Source: Anaerostipes sp. (GTDB lineage Bacteria; Bacillota; Clostridia; Lachnospirales; Lachnospiraceae). From it: a stretch of 64,000 nt of DNA. The stretch's first letter is position 1. Each line of letters starts with the position of its first letter. The DNA lies in the NCBI RefSeq assembly GCF_018381315.1, contig NZ_JAGZSD010000019.1:1-64000 (forward strand), read 5' to 3'. Made by a program: the position numbers and the translations under genes. The notes below the pieces were generated by a model that saw only the letters and a program-made list of their open reading frames with translations, did no database searches and had not been told where the DNA came from. Shown here one piece after another: positions 7,133 through 14,296 of the stretch.

Positions 7133-8437
7133 ATGAAAAACTGGATAGAAAAGCAATTTCATTTAAAACAATATCATACAGATTTAAAGACAGAATTTCT
7201 GGCCGGGATCACAGTATTTGTAACTATGGCCTATGCACTGGCAGCAATACCGAACATGCTGGAGGAAACAGGAGTGGATAAGCATGTGATGATGACCATA
7301 ATGGTACTGCTCATTGCAGTCACTACTCTAGCAATGGCATTTTACACAAACCGGCCGTTTGCACTGGCTCCGGGCTTAAGCAGTGCAGGGATTGTGGCGG
7401 CTATGATCGCAGGGGATCAGGTGCCTGTAAAGATTGCCGGAGGCATCGTCTTTTGGAGCGGGATTTTGTTTCTGCTGATTACCTTCTTTGGGCTAAGGGA
7501 GGCGGTAGTCAGGGCCATACCTGCCAGCCTGAAATATGCTGTAAGTGCAGGAATCGGTTTGTTTATCGCGCTGATCGGAGCCAAAGGAGCGGGGCTTATT
7601 GCGGCAGACCAGGCCAGGAACAGTCTTTCTTTTGGAAATCTGGGCTCCCCGGAGGTTCTTATCGCCGTGCTGGGATTTGTTGTTCTTCTGATTTTAAGGG
7701 CAAAGAGAGTGCCCGGGGATATGATCCTTTCTATTTTGACTGCCACGGCAGCAGGAATACCGCTTGGTGTCACAAAACTGCCTGACAAGATAATATCCAT
7801 GCCGGCCCCTATAGGGGGACAGCTGTTTAATATTGACATTTTAGGGGCGCTGCATGTATTATATTTGCCTTTTTTGATCGCCTTGTTTGTACCGGATTTT
7901 TTTGCCACAGTAGGAACAATTCTGGGGGTAGGAGCCAGAGCAGGATATTTAGATGATAACGGAAATTTTGACGGCATTGACAGATGCTTTCAGGTGGATG
8001 CTGCCGCCACCAGCTTTGGAGCTTTGTTCGGAATGCCGGGGATGACAACGTACCTGGAGTCTTCAGCGGGGATAGAGGCCGGAGGCAAGACAGGACTTAC
8101 GGTAGTGTTTACCAGTATCTTTTTTCTGCTGGCCCTGTTTTTTGCACCGGCAGCCCTGATTATACCCTCTGCTGCTACAGCACCGGTGCTGGTCTACATT
8201 GGGATCAGCATGCTGGAAGCTATGAGACACATTCATTATGATGATATAACAGAGAGTATGCCGGCGTTTATGTGTGTTGCCTTTACGGCTCTGGCAGGAA
8301 ATATTGCCAATGGGATCTGCACAGGGATTCTTTCTTATCTGGTTATGAAAGCGGCAGCAGGGAAAGTAAAAGAGATACATGTGTTCATGTATCTCTTGGG
8401 TGCGGTCAGTGTGCTTTACCTTTATACACTTGTCTAG
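7133..8437 (+). CDS. Purine permease, AzgA-like NCS2 family
   Basis: 434 residues with 12 or more hydrophobic segments. Family features include AEFLAGITVFVTMAYAL-like opening text, the substrate loop ALAPGLSSAGIVAA, DFFATVGTILGVGARAGYLD, and GMPGMTTYLESSAGIEAGGKTG. AzgA/PbuG-type members import guanine, hypoxanthine or adenine by proton symport. An AAAGGAGG site fixes the start at 7133. No purine riboswitch was recognised in the short upstream gap. It ends 11 bases from the convergent sdpI-like gene with no clear terminator. Confidence 0.85.
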   Translation: MKNWIEKQFHLKQYHTDLKTEFLAGITVFVTMAYALAAIPNMLEETGVDKHVMMTIMVLLIAVTTLAMAFYTNRPFALAPGLSSAGIVAAMIAGDQVPVKIAGGIVFWSGILFLLITFFGLREAVVRAIPASLKYAVSAGIGLFIALIGAKGAGLIAADQARNSLSFGNLGSPEVLIAVLGFVVLLILRAKRVPGDMILSILTATAAGIPLGVTKLPDKIISMPAPIGGQLFNIDILGALHVLYLPFLIALFVPDFFATVGTILGVGARAGYLDDNGNFDGIDRCFQVDAAATSFGALFGMPGMTTYLESSAGIEAGGKTGLTVVFTSIFFLLALFFAPAALIIPSAATAPVLVYIGISMLEAMRHIHYDDITESMPAFMCVAFTALAGNIANGICTGILSYLVMKAAAGKVKEIHVFMYLLGAVSVLYLYTLV

Positions 8438-8448
8438 GCAGCAGGTGC

Positions 8449-9078
8449 TTATTGTTTTTTTCGGAATTGCAGATAGGAGAAAATAAACGGTACAATAACT
8501 ATGACGGCCAGGACTGACAGGAAGACGGGAACTTGAAGGGAAGCTGGCGCCAGGGCTGCCAATGCGGTCACAAGGCCTCCTGTAACCCACAGCTTTCCGG
8601 TAAAACGGTGTGTTCTGAACCAATTTTGTTCATCAGCCAGAGCCCAGGGAGTGCGGATACCTATAAAGTAATTATGCTTGGTCTTGGGCAGAAGGTTACC
8701 CAGAAAGATGAACAGGGAGCCTATGCCCAGGCAGAAGATGAGATTTACATTAAAATCAATGCGGAAAGCTGCGGCTATTGTCATAATCTGTACTGCAAAG
8801 AAGACCAGTCCGATTACAAAATTATATCGGTTATATTCTTTTTGGAACTTTTTATAATTGCCGGAGTTGGGATCCGTCCGCCGCATGGCCTGAAACAGTA
8901 CTGTCATCAGAAAGATGAATACAGGAAACAGGAATATAATAAGTTTTGGGGCATACCGGTCTATGGCTCCCTGGGTATTCCAGTGTGCAGGAATCTGTTC
9001 CGGCAGGGAAGAGAAGACTGCAAAGGAAAGCAGCAGGGAGACTGCTGTTAATAAAAGGCTTGGTTTATATTGTTTCAT
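8449..9078 (-). CDS. sdpI: SdpI-family membrane protein (toxin-immunity type)
   Basis: 209 residues with six hydrophobic segments. The N-terminal DUF1648 region (LPEQIPAHWNTQGAIDRYA) and the SdpI domain are present, including IGIRTPWALADEQNWFRTHRFTGKLW. In Bacillus subtilis SdpI protects against the SDP cannibalism toxin and sequesters the repressor SdpR at the membrane. The ATG directly follows the sdpR stop codon and its ribosome binding site lies in the end of sdpR, so translation is coupled. No sdpABC toxin genes are in the window. Confidence 0.85.
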   Translation of the reverse strand: MKQYKPSLLLTAVSLLLSFAVFSSLPEQIPAHWNTQGAIDRYAPKLIIFLFPVFIFLMTVLFQAMRRTDPNSGNYKKFQKEYNRYNFVIGLVFFAVQIMTIAAAFRIDFNVNLIFCLGIGSLFIFLGNLLPKTKHNYFIGIRTPWALADEQNWFRTHRFTGKLWVTGGLVTALAALAPASLQVPVFLSVLAVIVIVPFIFSYLQFRKKQ

Positions 9079-9345
9079 TTATTTATCCTCCTTAAAACTC
9101 TGAAACCAATGGATTACTTCTTCAAATACAGAAAGATTTAATTCGTAATAGATATATTTTCCTTGTTTCTGATCAGTGATCAGATTTGCATGTTTTAAAA
9201 TGTTCAGATGATGGGATACGGTAGCACCTGTCATCTGAAAATGGCTGCATATTTCTCCTGCTGACATGGAGCCGTCTTTCAGCAAGTCTAAAATCTCCCT
9301 TCTGGTAGAATCCGACAATGCTTTAAATGTTTCCTGAAAACCCAC
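9079..9345 (-). CDS. sdpR: ArsR-family repressor, SdpR-like
   Basis: 88 residues: a winged helix-turn-helix with FKALSDSTRREILDLL, SAGEICSHFQMTGATVSHHLNIL and the wing ITDQKQGKYIYYELN. No cysteine metal site is seen, as in SdpR. The GTG at 9345 is chosen because GAGGAGG lies five bases upstream; the frame runs further but without such a site. The gene is first in an operon with sdpI and lies behind a promoter flanked by two matching operators, which points to autorepression relieved by SdpI. Confidence 0.85.
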   Translation of the reverse strand: MGFQETFKALSDSTRREILDLLKDGSMSAGEICSHFQMTGATVSHHLNILKHANLITDQKQGKYIYYELNLSVFEEVIHWFQSFKEDK

Positions 9346-9362
9346 GGTACCTCCTCTCTGAA

Positions 9363-9386
9363 TCATTTAGAAGTTTATCTAAATGA
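9363..9386. promoter_or_regulatory. SdpR operator 1 (at the transcription start)
   Basis: TCATTTAGA-N6-TCTAAATGA, perfect 9-base arms. It covers the expected start point of the sdpRI promoter. It shares the core CATTTAGA-N6-TCTAAATG with operator 2, 55 bases away centre to centre. Confidence 0.7.
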
Positions 9387-9415
9387 ATTGTATCACAAGG
9401 TTAATACAATGGCAA
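9387..9415 (-). promoter_or_regulatory. Promoter of sdpR-sdpI
   Basis: On the minus strand TTGCCA (9415-9410), a 17-base spacer, then TACAAT (9392-9387). The two SdpR-type operators lie on either side of it. Confidence 0.7.
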
Positions 9416-9444
9416 GAACATTTAGAAAAATATCTAAATGTTCT
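9415..9444. promoter_or_regulatory. SdpR operator 2 (upstream of the -35 box)
   Basis: AGAACATTTAGA-N6-TCTAAATGTTCT, perfect 12-base arms around AAAATA. It has the same core and spacing as operator 1. It also lies 52 bases upstream of the divergent AraC gene and may affect it. Confidence 0.7.
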
Positions 9445-9495
9445 GGGCAATATCATGCAAGATTTTTAACATGGGTTTGTGTTAAACTTAAAAAT

Positions 9496-10320
9496 ATGAA
9501 AGAAATAAGAGAAATATTTTATGACAAACAATTAAATATCGAAGCCTATGGGTTTTATGGCCTGAAGCAAAAGTTCCCCAATCATTTTCATGATCACTAT
9601 GTGATCGGATGCATTGAAAGCGGAATGCGTAAAGTAACATGCCGGGGAGAAAAATTTCTGATTGAGCCGGGTGATCTGCTGTTTTTCAACTATAGGGAAA
9701 ACCATGCCTGTGAACAGGTTGGAGATTTTCCGCTGAACTGCAGATTTATCAATATTAAAAGGGAAAGGATGAAAGAGATCACAGAAGAAATCACCGGAAA
9801 GAGTGAATATCCGGAGTTCGTTAAACCAGTGATCCGTCAGTGCTCAAAATCAGAGATGCTCCGGGAGGTCTACCGCATGGTGGCAGAGGGGAAGGAAGAG
9901 TTTGAAAAGGAGGAATTCTTTTATCTTCTGATGGAGCAGCTTCTGTCAGAATACGCAGTATTTGAAAAAAAAGGTGTCCAGGTGCCGGATACAGAAAGGC
10001 TCAATGCCGTCTGTGACTATATCAAGGAGCACTATAGTGAGAATATCTCCCTGGAGCAGCTCTGCAGAATCGCCGGGGTCAGCAGATACAGCCTTATCCG
10101 GTATTTTACTAAATATAAAAAGATAACACCATACCAGTATTTGGAATCGACTCGGATTAACCAGGCAAAGCTGTATCTGGAGGAAGGGATGGAACCGGCG
10201 GAGGCAGCGGTAATGACCGGATTTTCTGACCAGAGCCATTTCACCAATTTTTTTAAGCGGCTGTTCGGCTTGACGCCTGCCCAATATCAGCGGATTTTTA
10301 CAGATAAGAGAGGATATTAG
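9496..10320 (+). CDS. AraC-family transcriptional regulator
   Basis: 274 residues. The N-terminal cupin/AraC-binding domain (FPNHFHDHYVIGCIESG, FLIEPGDLLFFN) is followed by two C-terminal helix-turn-helix units (about 170-270): SLEQLCRIAGVSRYSLIRYF and MTGFSDQSHFTNFFKRLFG. The upstream part of the open frame overlaps operator 2 and has no ribosome binding site, so ATG 9496 is preferred, although its own site is also weak. It lies three bases before an EamA-type exporter gene, which it probably controls. Confidence 0.85.
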   Translation: MKEIREIFYDKQLNIEAYGFYGLKQKFPNHFHDHYVIGCIESGMRKVTCRGEKFLIEPGDLLFFNYRENHACEQVGDFPLNCRFINIKRERMKEITEEITGKSEYPEFVKPVIRQCSKSEMLREVYRMVAEGKEEFEKEEFFYLLMEQLLSEYAVFEKKGVQVPDTERLNAVCDYIKEHYSENISLEQLCRIAGVSRYSLIRYFTKYKKITPYQYLESTRINQAKLYLEEGMEPAEAAVMTGFSDQSHFTNFFKRLFGLTPAQYQRIFTDKRGY

Positions 10321-10322
10321 TT

Positions 10323-11276
10323 ATGGAAGACAAAAAATACATACAAGGCCATCTGTTTGCGATGGCTACAATTTTTCTTTGGGGCACCACATTTATTTCA
10401 ACAAAAATTCTGCTCCGTGAGTTTGAGCCGATCGAGATTCTTTTCTTTCGGTTTCTGCTTGGTTTTTTAGTCCTGATTCTTATTTATCCAAAAAGGATGA
10501 AGACAAGAGGCTGGAAAGAGGAAAAATATTTTATAGCTGCAGGTCTGTGCGGCATTACCCTGTACTATTTGTTTGAAAATATTGCACTGACATACACAAT
10601 GGCTTCCAATGTGGGAGTCATTATTTCGATATCTCCATTTTTTACAGCACTGCTGGCAAGGATTGTGACAGGGGAAAAAGCTCTTGGAAAACGCTTCTTT
10701 TTAGGATTCTTTCTGGCTATGTGCGGTATCTGCCTTATTACTTTCGGCGGAAGCACAGCGCTTCATCTGAGCCCAAAAGGAGATTTGCTGGCGGTTCTTG
10801 CGGCATTTGTATGGGCAGCATATTCTATGCTCACAAAAAAGATCGGAAGCTTTGGACATAATATTATACAGGCCACAAGACGCTGTTTTGCATGGGGACT
10901 TTTATTTATGTCTCCTGTGCTCCTTTTTACAGACTTTTCTCTGGAAACAGAACGGTTTTTGGAACCGTTAAATATGGGAAATCTTTTATTTTTAGGGATT
11001 GGAGCATCCGCCGTCTGTTTTGTAACATGGAATACGGCGGTGAAACGTCTGGGAGCAGTGAAGACGACCGTCTATATCTATATGGTACCGGTAGTAACCA
11101 TTGTTACTTCTGTCCTTATACTCGGGGAAGTGCTGACGGTAAAAGCCGCAGCTGGGGCATTTCTCACCATAGCCGGTCTGTTTTTATCAGTGGAAAGGAA
11201 GAAAAAAAGCAAAGATTGTGACTTGCTCACAGAAGTATTTCAGAAAAGCGATATAATGGGATCAGAAAGTAAATAA
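10323..11276 (+). CDS. EamA/DMT-family transporter
   Basis: 317 residues, ten hydrophobic segments in two EamA repeats (about 10-140 and 155-290). Typical features are FLWGTTFISTKILL near the N-terminus and AFVWAAYSMLTKK at the start of repeat 2. A short polar tail follows TM10. The start is two bases after the AraC stop, so the pair is coupled. DMT members of this type usually export amino acids or other metabolites; substrate not predictable. Confidence 0.85.
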   Translation: MEDKKYIQGHLFAMATIFLWGTTFISTKILLREFEPIEILFFRFLLGFLVLILIYPKRMKTRGWKEEKYFIAAGLCGITLYYLFENIALTYTMASNVGVIISISPFFTALLARIVTGEKALGKRFFLGFFLAMCGICLITFGGSTALHLSPKGDLLAVLAAFVWAAYSMLTKKIGSFGHNIIQATRRCFAWGLLFMSPVLLFTDFSLETERFLEPLNMGNLLFLGIGASAVCFVTWNTAVKRLGAVKTTVYIYMVPVVTIVTSVLILGEVLTVKAAAGAFLTIAGLFLSVERKKKSKDCDLLTEVFQKSDIMGSESK

Positions 11277-11302
11277 TGATTTGATAAAAAGGAGTGACCA
11301 TT

Positions 11303-11626
11303 ATGTCAGTATTAAAAATAACAAGTGCAAATTTTGAGAAGGAAGTATTAAATGCAGAGGAGCCGGTGCTGATTGATTTCTGGGCAGCCTGGTGCGGACC
11401 ATGCCGGATGATGTCACCGGTCATTGATGAGATTGCAGAGGAACTCAAAGGAATAAAAACAGGAAAGATTAATGTTGATGAAGAACAGGAGCTGGCGGTA
11501 AGATACCGTGTTATGTCCATTCCTACAATTCTGATCTTTAAGAATGGAAAAATTGTTCAGAGCTTTGTAGGAGCCAGAGACAAACAGGAAATTGTGAGGG
11601 CGCTGAAATTGCAGATGGCAGAATAA
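11303..11626 (+). CDS. trxA: Thioredoxin
   Basis: 107 residues, usual thioredoxin length, with the redox active site WCGPC at 30-34, the preceding FWAAW strand and the cis-proline loop MSIPTILIF. The start at 11303 follows AAGGAGTGACC; an in-frame GTG at 11294 lies inside that site. The protein is a cytoplasmic disulfide reductant and the thioredoxin reductase gene follows 62 bases later. Confidence 0.93.
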   Translation: MSVLKITSANFEKEVLNAEEPVLIDFWAAWCGPCRMMSPVIDEIAEELKGIKTGKINVDEEQELAVRYRVMSIPTILIFKNGKIVQSFVGARDKQEIVRALKLQMAE

Positions 11627-11641
11627 GATGATACGGGAATG

Positions 11642-11650
11642 TGCTATAAT
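11642..11650 (+). promoter_or_regulatory. Extended -10 promoter before trxB
   Basis: TGC-TATAAT (11642-11650), an extended -10 element with no good -35. It would let trxB be transcribed independently of trxA. Confidence 0.45.
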
Positions 11651-11688
11651 AAGAAGGAAAAAAGACAAGTAAAGAAAGGGGTTTCCTT

Positions 11689-12624
11689 ATGAAGATTTAT
11701 GATTTGATTATCATCGGCGCGGGTCCGGCAGGTATGTCCGCAGCCATTTATGCAAAAAGAGCCATGCTTGAAGTGCTGGTATTAGAAAAAGAGGCGATGT
11801 CAGGAGGACAGATCGTACAGACCTATGAAGTTGACAATTATCCTGGGCTCCCCAAGATGAACGGAATGGATTTGGGGGATCAGTTCTTTAACCATGCGTC
11901 TGATCTGGGAGCAGAAGTAAAAACAGGGGAAGTACTGGAGATTAAGCATGACCAGCCTGTCAAAGAGATCGTGTTAAAAGACGGAGAAGTACTGAAGACT
12001 AAGACTGTCATGCTCGCAACGGGAGCTACTCACAGAAAGCTTGGTGTTCCCGGCGAGGAAGAATTGATCGGGCTGGGTGTCTCCTACTGTGCAACCTGTG
12101 ACGGAGCTTTTTTCAGGAATAAAACTGTAGCTGTCGTAGGCGGCGGCGATGTAGCTCTGGAAGATGCACTGTTTCTGAGCAGGATGTGTGAAAAAGTATA
12201 TTTGATCCACAGAAGAGATGAATTCAGAGGTGCCAAGATCCTTCAGGATCAGGTGGCGAAAAACGACAAAATTCAAGTGATTTGGAATACAGTTGTGACG
12301 AAAATCGACGGAAATGAGAGAGTAGAATCTATTTCCATCAAAGATGTGCATAACGATGTGGATAAGTCACTCGATGTCGACGGATTATTTATCGCTGTGG
12401 GAACGGCTCCGCAGAGCACTCTCTTAAAAGATGAGCTTAAAATGGATGAAAGAGGCTACATTGTAGCAGGAGAGGACGGGGTAACGAATATTCCCGGAAT
12501 TTTTGTAGGTGGGGACCAGAGGACCAAAAATCTGCGCCAAGTGGTGACTGCTGCCGCAGATGGGGCAAATTGTGTGGTATCAGTGGAGAATTATCTCCAA
12601 AAGTTAGAATTGCCAGACAATTAG
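11689..12624 (+). CDS. trxB: Thioredoxin reductase (NADPH)
   Basis: 311 residues. The FAD-binding motif is GAGPAG (residues 9-14). The redox pair is CATC at about 134-137 in SYCATCDGAFF. The NADPH motif is GGGDVALE (about 151-158) and the FAD-contact end is GIFVGGDQRTKNLRQVVTAAADG. All catalytic parts are present. It reduces thioredoxin with NADPH and follows trxA. AAAGGGG precedes the start. Confidence 0.93.
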   Translation: MKIYDLIIIGAGPAGMSAAIYAKRAMLEVLVLEKEAMSGGQIVQTYEVDNYPGLPKMNGMDLGDQFFNHASDLGAEVKTGEVLEIKHDQPVKEIVLKDGEVLKTKTVMLATGATHRKLGVPGEEELIGLGVSYCATCDGAFFRNKTVAVVGGGDVALEDALFLSRMCEKVYLIHRRDEFRGAKILQDQVAKNDKIQVIWNTVVTKIDGNERVESISIKDVHNDVDKSLDVDGLFIAVGTAPQSTLLKDELKMDERGYIVAGEDGVTNIPGIFVGGDQRTKNLRQVVTAAADGANCVVSVENYLQKLELPDN

Positions 12625-12737
12625 AGGAACAGCCTAAAAACTTAAAAATCAAGGGTAAAAGTTTGTTTTGTCATATTTGTATAAGAGTCATATTTTCAAG
12701 TATTAAATCGAAAAATACAGAAAAAAAACATCACATT

Positions 12738-12808
12738 TTATCCACACCCTAAAATAGCGGTTCTTCGCTGTAATACAGTTATACACAAAGTTATCCACAT
12801 TATCCACA
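12738..12808 (+). promoter_or_regulatory. Cluster of four DnaA boxes
   Basis: Four boxes of the consensus TTATNCACA, all in one orientation: TTATCCACA at 12738-12746, TTATACACA at 12779-12787, TTATCCACA at 12791-12799 and TTATCCACA at 12800-12808. The last two abut exactly. The flank 12630-12735 is strongly AT-rich. No dnaA, dnaN, rpmH or parA gene is near. The 325-base gap between trxB and hpf holds this cluster and the hpf promoter. Confidence 0.75.
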
Positions 12809-12887
12809 GTTGATAAAGGTCGAAACAGCGGAAAGAAATTCGACAAAATGAAACATCTGTTTTGTATAGAATTTATAAAAAGATTTG

Positions 12888-12916
12888 TTTTCAATGGAAA
12901 AGCTATATGATATAAT
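12888..12916 (+). promoter_or_regulatory. Promoter of hpf
   Basis: TTTTCA (12888-12893), 17-base spacer, TATAAT (12911-12916). It lies 34 bases before the start codon and 80 bases after the last DnaA box. Confidence 0.6.
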
Positions 12917-12949
12917 AATTAATATCAAATAGTAAAGGAGTTGGAAGCC

Positions 12950-13480
12950 ATGAATTTCATTATTAGCGGTAAGAACATCGAAGTAACAGAAGGAATCAAG
13001 GCGGCAGTAGAAGAGAAATTGGGCAGGCTCGACAAGTACCTGACTGATGACATTGACATCATCGTTACTTTGAGTGTTCAAAAAGAGAGACAAAAGATTG
13101 AAGTAACAATTCCTATGAAGGGGCACATTATACGTGCAGAACAAGACAGTGCGGATATGTACGTATCCATTGATTTGGTAATTGATATTCTCGAACGTCA
13201 GATCAGAAGATATAAAACCCGTTTGATGAGTAAAAAATATGAAAGTGCAGGATTAAAGCAGGAGTTCATCGACAAGGACGAGGATGTGGATGATGATGAG
13301 ATTCGTATCATCAGAAGCAAAAAGTTTGCGATCAAGCCGATGGATGTGGAGGAAGCCTGCATCCAGATGGATCTTCTGGGCCACAATTTCTTCGTATTCC
13401 GTAATGCCGACACTTTTGAAGTGAACGTAGTATATAAAAGAAAAGGCAGTACATACGGACTGATCGAACCAGAATTTTAG
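12950..13480 (+). CDS. hpf: Ribosome hibernation promoting factor, long form
   Basis: 176 residues. The N-terminal S30AE/YfiA domain (about 1-100: MNFIISGKNIEVTEGIKAAV) is joined by an acidic linker (DKDEDVDDDE) to the C-terminal dimerisation domain (about 118-176: KPMDVEEACIQMDLLGHNFF). Long HPF pairs 70S ribosomes into inactive 100S dimers in Firmicutes. AAAGGAG sets the start at 12950. The gene has its own promoter and a strong terminator. Confidence 0.93.
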   Translation: MNFIISGKNIEVTEGIKAAVEEKLGRLDKYLTDDIDIIVTLSVQKERQKIEVTIPMKGHIIRAEQDSADMYVSIDLVIDILERQIRRYKTRLMSKKYESAGLKQEFIDKDEDVDDDEIRIIRSKKFAIKPMDVEEACIQMDLLGHNFFVFRNADTFEVNVVYKRKGSTYGLIEPEF

Positions 13481-13502
13481 ATGTAAGATGTATGATTTTT
13501 TA

Positions 13503-13527
13503 GGGAGCCGAGGCTCCCTTTTTTTAT
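13503..13527 (+). terminator. Terminator of hpf
   Basis: GGGAGCC-GA-GGCTCCC hairpin followed by TTTTTTT. Its T tract runs into the left arm of repeat copy B. Confidence 0.85.
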
Positions 13528-13722
13528 TGCATAGGAAATTCCTTTGGAATCCCCTATGCAATAAAAAGCACTCCGTGCAGGATGCGCACAAATGCATAGA
13601 GAAATTATTTGCCTGTGGCAAATTGCATTTGGCGCGCAAAGTGAACAAGCCCTTCAAAGAGTGAGGGGTTGGGGAGATGAGGTGGGCGTGCCCACTTTGT
13701 TATTTCATTTCATAGAAATGAA
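13524..13722 (+). repeat. Dispersed palindromic repeat, copy B
   Basis: A perfect stem pairs TTATTGCATAGG (13524-13535) with CCTATGCAATAA (13553-13564). It is followed by AAA, hairpin GCAC-TCC-GTGC, AGGATGC and GCACAAATGCAT. The main stem differs from copy A2 by paired changes. Further small hairpins follow: TTTGCC-TGT-GGCAAA near 13608-13622 and GTGGGC-GT-GCCCAC at 13682-13695. The copy ends near TTATTTCATTTCATAG (13701-13716), which resembles the start of a next unit. No coding support. Confidence 0.75.
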
Positions 13723-13820
13723 TGCTATTAGGCTTAGAGATAAAACCAGAAATAATAAGAAACTATTAATGGAAAGAATCGAAAAGAGTTATATGGATTG
13801 AAATTAATCCATATCAGTTT

Positions 13821-13973
13821 ATGGGCTGTAGGGAGACTTTTCTAAAAAGCAAAGGATACAAAGAAGCAAAAATACCAGACATGAATTATATCCTTATATT
13901 TCGAATAGAAAAAGGTGTTGTATATGTGCTTGGCATCTTTCACCTATTAGAAAATTACATGAATAAATTATAA
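13821..13973 (+). pseudogene. Remnant of a RelE/ParE-type toxin
   Basis: The C-terminal 50 residues of a RelE/ParE-superfamily toxin can be read, ending with IFRIEKGVVYVLGIFH and LLENYMNKL. This is the usual last beta strands and tail of such toxins (YRV-x-VYVLGIFH). The frame is open from 13770, but no full N-terminal half and no antitoxin gene were found. It lies just behind repeat copy B and before a good terminator. Probably the decayed end of a toxin-antitoxin pair. Confidence 0.55.
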
Positions 13974-13978
13974 AATTG

Positions 13979-14014
13979 GCACTGGATCTCGCAAGAGTCT
14001 AGTGCTTTCCTTTT
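13979..14014 (+). terminator. Terminator behind the toxin remnant
   Basis: GCACTGGA(T)CTC pairs with GAGTCTAGTGC around a GCAA tetraloop, with one bulge and one G-T pair. The tail is TTTCCTTTT. From 14015 to 14211 I see nothing coding; a hairpin GCCGCTT-AA-AAGCGGT lies near 14142-14158. Confidence 0.65.
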
Positions 14015-14211
14015 ATCAAAAGAATGGCGGTATACTCTTTATTGGAGAAACACATTTTATCTGCTATGGATGCGGCAAAGATTTGGAGATATTCATTTAC
14101 TTGTCTGTTTTGTATTTAATAAGAAAGTACTCAGGCGGGCAGGGCCGCTTAAAAAGCGGTTCTAAATGCGATAAAAGTGTACTTGTATGCGGGTAACTGC
14201 ATATTCTTTTT

Positions 14212-14227
14212 AACAAAAGCTTTTGTT
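14212..14227. promoter_or_regulatory. Palindrome at the secA promoter
   Basis: AACAAAAGCTTTTGTT is a perfect 16-base palindrome that overlaps the secA -35 box by two bases. It could be an operator. No regulator is recognised. Confidence 0.4.
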
Positions 14228-14254
14228 GCCTACCTATTCCATAAGTGTTACAAT
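14226..14254 (+). promoter_or_regulatory. Promoter of secA-prfB
   Basis: TTGCCT (14226-14231), 17-base spacer, TACAAT (14249-14254). The start codon of secA is 43 bases downstream. Confidence 0.65.
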
Positions 14255-14296
14255 ATCATAGATTACATGTGAATTTGATTATTTGGGAGTGAAACT

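Noticed and set aside
12625..12940. oriC
   Set aside because: Four DnaA boxes and AT-rich DNA fit, but no dnaA, dnaN, rpmH or parAB is near and GC skew cannot be computed here. Listed as a DnaA-box cluster only.
13592..13801. 69-codon open frame between hpf and secA
   Set aside because: It runs through repeat copy B and its hairpins, has no ribosome binding site and no recognisable protein.
14002..14196. 64-codon open frame before secA
   Set aside because: It starts inside a terminator tail and has no ribosome binding site or family resemblance.
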